From: Bacteroidales bacterium
GTDB lineage: Bacteria > Bacteroidota > Bacteroidia > Bacteroidales > WCHB1-69
NCBI GenBank assembly: GCA_031287215.1
Contig: JAITTF010000011.1
Location: 1-35,704, forward strand
DNA length: 35,704 nucleotides
Direction: 5' to 3'
The notes below the pieces were generated by a model. That model saw nothing but the letters and a program-made list of their open reading frames with translations, was not told the DNA's origin and searched no databases. This document shows, one piece after another, positions 28,290 to 35,704 of this stretch. Both the position numbers and the translations under genes were made by a program. Every line of letters begins with the position of its first letter. Position 1 is the first letter of the stretch.

Positions 28290-28741
28290 ATGCCATTTTA
28301 TACCGTTTTCCAATCTCCTGTAGGAGACCTTTATATTGGAGAAAATGCATCTCAAATTACTTTTATTGCTCTCCAAAACCGAGCACATTATCAACCAAAA
28401 GAGACCCCTTTGCTGCAATCTGCTTGCCTACAGTTGCAAAGCTATTTTGAGGGAATACTTCACACATTTGATTTGCCATTGAACCCGCAAGGTACTGTAT
28501 TCCAACAAAAAGTGTGCACGCATTGATGCAAATTCCTTACGGAGAGACTAAGAGTTACCAACAAATTGCTATGGTAGTTGGCAACGATAAAGCTTGTCGC
28601 GCAGTCGGTATGGCTAATAATCACAACCCTATCATGATCGTTATTCCTTGTCATCGGGTGATCGGTGCTGACGGCACTCTTACCGGTTATGCCGACGGTT
28701 TGGAAATGAAAAAATATCTTTTAGATTTAGAAAACAGTTAA
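28290..28741 (+). pseudogene. ogt: Methylated-DNA-protein-cysteine methyltransferase split by a 1-nt frameshift
   Basis: ORFs 28290..28526 (MPFYTVFQSPVGDLYIGE...LNPQGTVFQQKVCTH*) and 28514..28741 (HALMQIPYGETKSYQQIA...IVIPCHRVIGADGTLTGYADGLEMKKYLLDLE) join if one G is added after 28516 (GTGTG|CACGC to GTG TGG CAC GC). Confidence 0.9.
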
Positions 28742-30414
28742 TCATTTTCTATGGTTACTCTTCTTAAATCCAACATGTTAATGGGATTAGTCCCTAAGTT
28801 TTTTACATTGGAATGTACAAAACGAATGACCTCATCATAATAGAGAACCACTACCGGCGCATCTGCCATCAAAATAGAATCCAATTGTGTATAGAAAAGC
28901 CCGCGCTGCCGATCATCAAAAGTATTTTGTGATTTTTCAAAGATGTAGTCAAAATAGGAATTAGTATAATGGGTGTAATTGGAGCCAAGCGGTTGCAAAT
29001 TGTCTGAATAAAAAAGAGATAGATAGTTTTCTGCATCAGGATAGTCGCAAATCCAAGAACCCCTAAAAAAAGGCAATCGGTAACTCCTCATCATTTGTCG
29101 CTGTTGCGCAGCCTGCAAGACCTCAATTTTTAATTGAATACCAATATTACTCAATTCATGTTGAATATATTGACTGATATCTAAATAGGAAGCAGAAATC
29201 GATACCGAAATGGGCGGCAACCCTTTACCGTAAGGGAATCCGGCTTGTGCTAACAATTGTACAGCTTTTTCAGGATTATAATCATATCCTTTTATCCCCT
29301 CAAAATCAAAATTAGGCATCCCTTTGGGAATAAAACCATGAATTCCAGCAAATCCGATGTTGTTTCTCAGATAAAGCAACATCTTTTCTCTATCAAAACC
29401 ATAATTGATGGCTTGTCTTACCTCTTTGATTAACATTGGATTAATTTCCCTTCCTTCGGAATGAAGATTAAAACCTAAATATTCTGTGTTCAGATAAGGA
29501 CCTTTGATGAGGTAGATATGATGGGCATGTTCTGGATTTAGTTCCCCTGAGGAAGTCAGTAATGCATCTTTATAGCAAGCTTCAACTCCTGACATAAAAT
29601 CGAGAGATCCTTTCATAAATTCCATAAAAACAGATTGTTTATCCACTATAAAAGAGATAGAAACCGCATCTATATAGGGCAGGGGATTGCCTAAAGTATC
29701 TCTTTCAAAATAGTTTGGATTTTTTCTCAGTACCAATTTTACCCCCTCTTTCCAGAGTTGCATTTGAAAAGGACCGGTACCTACGGGATTTTTTCGAAAA
29801 TCTTTTCCAAATTGTTCAACCGCTTCGTAGGGCACCACAGCACAATAAGACATAGTCAGTATGCCAAGGAAGGGAGGAAAAGCCTCTTTAAGTGTAATTT
29901 TAAAAACAGTATCATTGATTGCCTCAAAAGCTGCATAACCTTTCTCATTTGTAGCTACTTTTTGGAAAATCCATGCACCGGGGGAGGCTACCTTTGGGTT
30001 TAAAATACGACTGAAACTATAAACAAAATCAGAAGCGATAACTACTCTGTCCTTTTTATACGGAAAAAAATTAGTATTATGAAATAATACATCACTACGC
30101 AGTATAAAAGTATAACTTTTCCCATCAGCACTAATACTCCAACCTTTGGCAATTGCAGGCACAATATGTAAAGAATCATCTAATGCTACTAACCCATTAA
30201 ACAGTTGATGACAAGCCCATATTGTGGACTGCCCGGAAGAAAAAGCGGGGTCTAACGAAGTTATGCCACTTGATTCATTATACCTAAAAATCATTTTATC
30301 TTGCAAATTTTGCTTGTTTTGACAAGAAAAAAATATAAAATAAGCTATGATGGACAAAATAATTACTCCAATACCATGCTTTATTTTATTGGTAACTAAT
30401 GGTTTCATTATCAT
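28738..30414 (-). CDS. Family-5 (oligopeptide/DppA-like) ABC transporter solute-binding lipoprotein
   Basis: 558 aa; lipobox-like FFSCQNKQ; FRYNESSGITSLDPAFSSGQSTIWACHQLFNGLVALDDSLHIVPAIAKGWSISADGKSYTFILRSDVLFHN typical SBP_bac_5. Confidence 0.93.
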   Translation of the reverse strand: MIMKPLVTNKIKHGIGVIILSIIAYFIFFSCQNKQNLQDKMIFRYNESSGITSLDPAFSSGQSTIWACHQLFNGLVALDDSLHIVPAIAKGWSISADGKSYTFILRSDVLFHNTNFFPYKKDRVVIASDFVYSFSRILNPKVASPGAWIFQKVATNEKGYAAFEAINDTVFKITLKEAFPPFLGILTMSYCAVVPYEAVEQFGKDFRKNPVGTGPFQMQLWKEGVKLVLRKNPNYFERDTLGNPLPYIDAVSISFIVDKQSVFMEFMKGSLDFMSGVEACYKDALLTSSGELNPEHAHHIYLIKGPYLNTEYLGFNLHSEGREINPMLIKEVRQAINYGFDREKMLLYLRNNIGFAGIHGFIPKGMPNFDFEGIKGYDYNPEKAVQLLAQAGFPYGKGLPPISVSISASYLDISQYIQHELSNIGIQLKIEVLQAAQQRQMMRSYRLPFFRGSWICDYPDAENYLSLFYSDNLQPLGSNYTHYTNSYFDYIFEKSQNTFDDRQRGLFYTQLDSILMADAPVVVLYYDEVIRFVHSNVKNLGTNPINMLDLRRVTIEND

Positions 30415-30437
30415 TGGACTCCGATTTTTATATATTG

Positions 30438-30445
30438 CAAAGGTA
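30438..30445 (-). promoter_or_regulatory. Candidate -7 box TACCTTTG for the solute-binding protein gene
   Basis: TAnnTTTG on the minus strand, 23 nt upstream of the ATG at 30414. Confidence 0.45.
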
Positions 30446-30589
30446 ATGATAAGTATCGAATAGTCTGTTATTGTATTGTATCAATTGCATAAATTATCTA
30501 ATAAAACAATCTTTTTTATTCCAAAATTCAATAGACAATTTTTTTTTAAACGGTATCATTTTATTATTATTTTTTTTCGTATATTTGGC

Positions 30590-30597
30590 GTGTACTA
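30590..30597 (+). promoter_or_regulatory. Candidate -7 box TATATTTG upstream of the microsatellite/M4-like gene
   Basis: TATATTTG on the plus strand. Confidence 0.45.
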
Positions 30598-30770
30598 TTT
30601 GAACGATATTTACACTTTACAAAACAATAAAAAAAGATGAAAAAAAGCGCAATTTTAGGCTGTTTGCAAGGTAAAAGAGAAAACTCTTTTGCTGCATTTG
30701 AGTGTTTAGTTTTGCGTAACTTTTATGAATTTTTAACGATTTTGGGCTTGTTTTTCTCAAAAAAAAGTGT

Positions 30771-30846
<76 letters not shown>

Positions 30847-30974
30847 CATACCTACGTACCTTATATGGAAAAATTTATTTTCAAGCGATAATTTATTATT
30901 TTTTAACCAAAATAGTTGTTATAATTTACCAAGTCAAAAAGCCGGATATATCTGGTTTATCTGTAAGAATAACT

Positions 30975-31046
30975 TCAACTCTTCGGGTCTTCGTTGGTGC
31001 CGAGAGACGAAGATCACGAGTGGAATTTTCCCTTGCTTATCGGCAA
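30975..31046 (+). promoter_or_regulatory. GC-richer potentially structured leader upstream of the M4-like gene
   Basis: Complementary segments ACTC..TCTTCGT / ACGAAGA..GAGT and TGCCGA (30998-31003) / TCGGCA (31040-31045) in otherwise AT-rich intergenic DNA. Confidence 0.35.
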
Positions 31047-31089
31047 AAAAAAAATCAAAATTAAAAACCAAAAACTAAAATAAATTACT

Positions 31090-34000
31090 ATGAAGAAACA
31101 ATTTACATATTTCATATTTTTCGCCATGTTTTTTGCATTTGCAACTACTACGGTGAAAGCACAAACGATATATTATTATCAAGCCAATTTAAATACTTTT
31201 TATTATGGCAATAAAACGGATATATTTACTTATAAGAATTTAGGAGGAGCAGGTCTTCCTCATCTGAATGAATATCAATTAAGAAGTGAATTAGCTGAAG
31301 CAATGGGACAAAGCTATTCATATTATCATTTATATTATGATGCTGATAATGATTGGACAATCGCAGAGCATCAAGATATAGACCAACATGCACAAGACGC
31401 ATTATGGGGTGCTCATCAATCAAGATTGTATTTTAAGAACAAATTTGGCAGAGAAAGTTTCAATAATGATACTGCACATCCCGGAGACTTAAAGGTTATC
31501 GTAGATGACCAAACCATTGGCTATAATAGTTCGGCATGGTATAATTTTCTTAACTGTGATCAAGGCATCCCTCCCAAAGTTAATATGTGTGATGGTCTCA
31601 TACAACTTGGACGCAGAGCCAATGGATTTTCATACATGACTGCAATTGACGTTATTGCCTATGAATATGCACATGGTATAGATAAATTTACGTCTCAGTT
31701 AGGAAATGCTTTAAATAGTGGCATGTCAAATGTTGACCTTAGTTATTTGGCTGAAGGTTTTAGTGATATATGGGCAATAGTTGTGGAGCACGAATATGTA
31801 CCTGATGCTGTTAACAATTGGAAAATAGGAGAATTGCCGTGTATTGGGTCAGATCAAAATTATAGCTGTTTTCGCAATATTGCAAATCCGAATGATAGTT
31901 ATGCAAGAGATGCTCTTGCTACCCACTATGCTCCTGATGAAGACTGGCAATATCAAAGTGCTACTTTTAAGAGCGGCATTTTTACAAGATGGTTTTATTA
32001 TTTAATTAATGGAGTATCTTTAGATTGCGAACAACCCTTTGCAGGAATTAGTTGGGATGCTGCTGCATCTATTGTGTACAGGACACAAATTCACGAAATG
32101 AACAATTTTAATGATCCTAATGGTTTTTATGGCTATCCCAATTTTGATTATCCCGATGTAAGAGTAGCTACTCTTGCAGCAGCAACTTATCTATTTCCAA
32201 ATAATACTGCGATCGTAAGTGCTATAAAAAGGGCTTGGGATGCGGTAGGCGTTACGGATGGTAATGATCCTATTTGGTTTGAAAATATATGGGGCAATTA
32301 CATTATAAGTGCTAACACTACATGGGAAGAAGATGTTCCCAGAATGGTGTATGGTACTATTACCGTAAATCCCGGTGTAACTCTTACGGTAGAAGGGAAC
32401 GTCTATTTTATGACTACCGGCGGCAAATTGACAGTGAAACAGGGAGCTACATTAAGACTAAATGGCGGGCATTTGGCTCCATGTATAGCTCCCTTTTGGC
32501 AAGGTGTAGTGGTAGAAGGTCATCCTACTAATTTGACATTGCGAGGTACTGTTGTCATGTTGCAAAGGACTGCATCAAATAATGTTATTAAAAAAGCTAC
32601 CATTGAAAAAGCGCGTATAGGTATTAATGTACCTCATAATAATACGATTGCCAATGGCTTGATATCTGCAACAAACGGCGTTTTTCTTAATAATGAGATA
32701 GGAGTAAGTATTACTGCCACAAACAATACCACCAACAATAGTTCTTTTACAAATTGTCTATTTAAGGTTGATCAAAACTTTGATGCACCCAATCTCAATG
32801 CGAATGAAAGTATGGTCTATTTAACACAAATTAAAGGCGTAAATTTTAAATCTTGTAACTTTATCAAGGAAAATGCAACTCGTCCGCAGCGAGGCATCAG
32901 TGCGCACAACTCCGGATTTACAGTAAAATCTAATTGTGATATTATGATACAACTTGGAGAAAGTTGTCCGGAGCAGTATCTTACGCGGTCCTATTTTAGC
33001 GGTTTTGACCGAGCCATTCTCGCCGAAAACAACGGCGTAGCCTCCAACACCTTCTCTGTAACCCAAGCCCTCTTTGAAAACAATAGAGTAGGCATCGAAG
33101 CCAGTGGTGTGAATAATGAATGGATATTACAAAATATCTTTAAAATAGGTTATGCTACGGATCCTTATACTGCAGGCGAGGCTTTCGGTGTTAAACTGAA
33201 GACCTGTAAAGACTATCGCGTTGAGGAAAATAGCTTCTCTCTATATCCCAATACATTTGATTTACACATTGGTGTTTATGTAGAAAATAGCGGAGCTGAT
33301 GATAATGAAATTTATAAAAATTATTTTGAAGATCTTGCAGTAGGACAAAGGTTAGTGGGACAAAATAGAAATTGTAACATATCTGGGAAGACAGGACTTC
33401 AATTTCTCTGCAATCAATTTGAGAATAGTGGTGTTAGAGATGTGGAAGTATTATGTTCGGTTGAATATCCACAGATTTCGGGTATTAGACAGAATCAGGG
33501 AGGTGCATATAATCATGGCAACTTTTACTTTTACGACTATTCAGCCGGTAATACGTTTTCTTTAAATCCAAAAGATTACCATTTTTATAATGAGACTCAA
33601 TTTGGGATCAACTATTACTACAATCCTGCTATTCCTCGTGAAAATCCCACTCTTCATTGGAATTTTATTAGTACTTGGTCAAGCAATCCCAATAGTTGCC
33701 CCTCTAAAATTAATACGGGCAGCATTGCTCAAGAGTCGTATCTTGAGGAGTTGCTTACTACACAAGCAAGTGCCGATGAAGCCTATAATGCTATGGAATA
33801 TGTATATAACAACCTGATAGATGACGGCAGTACCGAAGATTTGCTTAATCAGGTACAAGGTTCATGGGGTGATGATGTGTGGAAATTGAGACAAGAACTC
33901 ATGAGTACCTCCCCATATCTTTCACAAGAGGTTTTGATACAAGTAGCCAATGATAACTTATTGCCACAAGCCCTGTACTTGGAGGTATGTCTTGCCAATC

Positions 34001-34872
34001 CTGATGCCACAAAAGATGGCAAGTTTTTGGATCTTCTTGCTTATGACATCCCTAATCCGCTCCCTACTTATATGCTTAATCTGATCAAAGAAAATGGAGA
34101 TATAAAGACAGTTCGTTCTTCTATGGAAGCAGTACTGTCAGCAAGTTCTGCCGAAAGTAATGTTGCACTCAACCATTATATAGGCTATATGCTTATGGAT
34201 AGTATAGACCATAGTGCCGATGTAACTGCAAGATGGTCAGAACGTGGCACCTATTCTGATGCATTTGCTTTGGCAACCGACCAACTCTCCTTACACGAAT
34301 ATACTGCCGCTTACGATCTGGTTAACAGTCTTCTGGATAATCCCAAATATGTAGAGTATTATGAAGATGAAATTACCGATTTTTTGGATTATATTCTTTA
34401 TCGTGCAACATTACACAATGCTGAAGTCTCTGTTTATGAATTAGATTCTCTTCAATTAGCTGCTTTAGTAGATTTTTCTAATGCGCACTCCGGTATTGCC
34501 AAGAGTTTTGCCGACAATATCTTATGTTATACTTACGATATTTGCCCTGAGGAGATTCAATATGTAGAGCCTAAGAGGTTAACTTTTTCTAATTCAAATA
34601 AAACTGACAATAAGTTTGACAACTTCTTTATGAAGATAAAACCCAATCCTGCGGATACCTACTGTGAGTTTGAATGGAATTTTGGAGATATGGATGGAGA
34701 GAAATCACTTGTTATTACTGCTGTAAATGGGACTACTATCCAAACTAAATTACTTGCAGGCAGTCAAGGTCAATGGGTGTGGGATACACGTGGAGTAATA
34801 GCAGGTTTTTATATCTATTCTGTGTATAAAGATGGTATTTTGTTAGAATCTGGTAAAATTATCAAACGTTAA
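31090..34872 (+). CDS. M4 (thermolysin)-like secreted protein with degenerate zinc motif, parallel beta-helix-like middle and T9SS sorting domain
   Basis: 1260 aa; VIAYEYAHGIDKFTSQLG...LSYLAEGFSDIWAIVVE (M4 HExxH...ExxxD region with the first His replaced by Tyr), FKSGIFTRWFYYLI (NSGI...-like), middle region rich in N-containing repeats, C-term IKPNPADTYCEFEW...GVIAGFYIYSVYKDGILLESGKIIKR. Confidence 0.8.
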   Translation: MKKQFTYFIFFAMFFAFATTTVKAQTIYYYQANLNTFYYGNKTDIFTYKNLGGAGLPHLNEYQLRSELAEAMGQSYSYYHLYYDADNDWTIAEHQDIDQHAQDALWGAHQSRLYFKNKFGRESFNNDTAHPGDLKVIVDDQTIGYNSSAWYNFLNCDQGIPPKVNMCDGLIQLGRRANGFSYMTAIDVIAYEYAHGIDKFTSQLGNALNSGMSNVDLSYLAEGFSDIWAIVVEHEYVPDAVNNWKIGELPCIGSDQNYSCFRNIANPNDSYARDALATHYAPDEDWQYQSATFKSGIFTRWFYYLINGVSLDCEQPFAGISWDAAASIVYRTQIHEMNNFNDPNGFYGYPNFDYPDVRVATLAAATYLFPNNTAIVSAIKRAWDAVGVTDGNDPIWFENIWGNYIISANTTWEEDVPRMVYGTITVNPGVTLTVEGNVYFMTTGGKLTVKQGATLRLNGGHLAPCIAPFWQGVVVEGHPTNLTLRGTVVMLQRTASNNVIKKATIEKARIGINVPHNNTIANGLISATNGVFLNNEIGVSITATNNTTNNSSFTNCLFKVDQNFDAPNLNANESMVYLTQIKGVNFKSCNFIKENATRPQRGISAHNSGFTVKSNCDIMIQLGESCPEQYLTRSYFSGFDRAILAENNGVASNTFSVTQALFENNRVGIEASGVNNEWILQNIFKIGYATDPYTAGEAFGVKLKTCKDYRVEENSFSLYPNTFDLHIGVYVENSGADDNEIYKNYFEDLAVGQRLVGQNRNCNISGKTGLQFLCNQFENSGVRDVEVLCSVEYPQISGIRQNQGGAYNHGNFYFYDYSAGNTFSLNPKDYHFYNETQFGINYYYNPAIPRENPTLHWNFISTWSSNPNSCPSKINTGSIAQESYLEELLTTQASADEAYNAMEYVYNNLIDDGSTEDLLNQVQGSWGDDVWKLRQELMSTSPYLSQEVLIQVANDNLLPQALYLEVCLANPDATKDGKFLDLLAYDIPNPLPTYMLNLIKENGDIKTVRSSMEAVLSASSAESNVALNHYIGYMLMDSIDHSADVTARWSERGTYSDAFALATDQLSLHEYTAAYDLVNSLLDNPKYVEYYEDEITDFLDYILYRATLHNAEVSVYELDSLQLAALVDFSNAHSGIAKSFADNILCYTYDICPEEIQYVEPKRLTFSNSNKTDNKFDNFFMKIKPNPADTYCEFEWNFGDMDGEKSLVITAVNGTTIQTKLLAGSQGQWVWDTRGVIAGFYIYSVYKDGILLESGKIIKR

Positions 34873-34886
34873 TTAAATATTGAAGT

Positions 34887-34924
34887 ATAAGGAGTAAGAA
34901 TGATTTTTTGCCCTTGCTCCTTAT
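34887..34924 (+). terminator. Hairpin between the M4-like gene and the next gene
   Basis: ATAAGGAGTAAG...CTTGCTCCTTAT, 12-bp stem with one mismatch (G.U possible), 14-nt loop; T-rich downstream. Confidence 0.5.
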
Positions 34925-34945
34925 GCTTCTTTTAAAGATTGTAAT

Positions 34946-35704
34946 ATGAAAAAGATTTTTTTATTTATTAGTTTTCTAACTCTGATAACACCATTATTTT
35001 CACAACATGATTGTTATGTGGTAGGCTATGCTTCTGATGATTCTATTCATTTTTATAGTAAAGTATGGAAAAATGGAGAAGTATTGTTCTCTATTAAGGA
35101 TGGTATTCATAATATAGCTCCTTGGAATATTATAGTTACAGATAGTGAAGATGTTTATGTTTCAACTATTTATAATGAAAATGCTTCCTATGTTGGAGAT
35201 GCAAGGGTTTGGAAGAATGGATTAGAACTTTATACAATAGCTGGAGCATATGCACGAGGTTTAGCTATTGATGGTGAAGATGTCTATATGTCAGGTGGAA
35301 AGTATTTCTATATGGGTAATGCTGCCGCTAAAGTGTGGAAAAATGGGGAAGAGTTATACTCTTTATCGCATTCCAATATTCCTGCAGGAGTGCAGAACAT
35401 GTGTATCTCAGACGGAAATATTTATGTTGTAGGATGGGAGTCGAAACCACCACCAGGAGGTACAGGACCAGGAATAGAATCTGCCAGAGTATGGAAAAAT
35501 GGAGAACAGTTGTATGATCTATCTAATAATAGGTCTAATGCATTTTCTATTTTTATAGATGGAGATGATGTGTATGTGGGAGGAGAAGAATATTTATATA
35601 GCAGCGTTATATATGGAAGCTATGTCGTTGCGAGAGTGTGGAAAAATGGGGAAGTATTATATACATTTTCTTATCCTGACCTTCCTGATGATTCTTATGC
35701 AAAC
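34946..35704 (+). CDS. Exported VWKNGE-repeat (beta-propeller-like) protein, 3' end beyond window
   Basis: Translation MKKIFLFISFLTLITPLFSQHDCYVVGYASDDSIHFYSKVWKNGEVLFSIKDG... with repeats KVWKNGEVLF, RVWKNGLELY, KVWKNGEELY, RVWKNGEQLY, RVWKNGEVLY; open to the window end. Confidence 0.85.
   Translation, partial: MKKIFLFISFLTLITPLFSQHDCYVVGYASDDSIHFYSKVWKNGEVLFSIKDGIHNIAPWNIIVTDSEDVYVSTIYNENASYVGDARVWKNGLELYTIAGAYARGLAIDGEDVYMSGGKYFYMGNAAAKVWKNGEELYSLSHSNIPAGVQNMCISDGNIYVVGWESKPPPGGTGPGIESARVWKNGEQLYDLSNNRSNAFSIFIDGDDVYVGGEEYLYSSVIYGSYVVARVWKNGEVLYTFSYPDLPDDSYAN

Noticed and set aside
28290-28741. Programmed ribosomal frameshift as an explanation for the split ogt
   Set aside because: No slippery heptamer at GTGTGCACGC and no known recoding in this family; a 1-nt deletion or sequencing error is simpler.

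Overview
This window is Bacteroidetes-type DNA. It has low GC, TAnnTTTG -7 promoter boxes, type IX secretion (T9SS) C-terminal domains and Bacteroides-like mobilization genes. It splits into two parts. (1) About 1-9460 is an accessory region made of mobile-element pieces. From left to right it holds: a 5'-complete but window-truncated metallophosphoesterase + STAND/NACHT-like NTPase gene (1..2675, minus; missing from the ORF track because it runs off the edge) directly downstream of an XRE regulator; a MobV relaxase with an oriT-like inverted repeat upstream; a divergent DJ-1/PfpI - HxlR pair with a repeated operator; a decayed excisionase-like gene; a 490-aa uncharacterised protein with an internal duplication, each half carrying a HEPN-like Rx4H motif; a 2-TM protein; and a tyrosine integrase broken by an in-frame TAA and by a 27-bp-arm perfect palindrome. 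(2) About 9490-35704 is core chromosome: dnaK, DUF2851, an isolated rplC-rplD-rplW-rplB-rpsS block, a 1495-aa secreted protein of unknown function, hydF, sufE, a PepSY-like protein, prmA, a gingipain-like C25 protease with a T9SS tail, a frameshifted ogt, a family-5 solute-binding lipoprotein, an (AC)33 microsatellite, an M4-like T9SS protein with a degenerate zinc motif (YEYAH), and the start of a secreted VWKNGE-repeat protein. The best candidates for something undescribed are the XRE + MPE-STAND operon and the int-coupled TM + duplicated HEPN-like module. All family calls come from reading motifs by eye. No database search was run.
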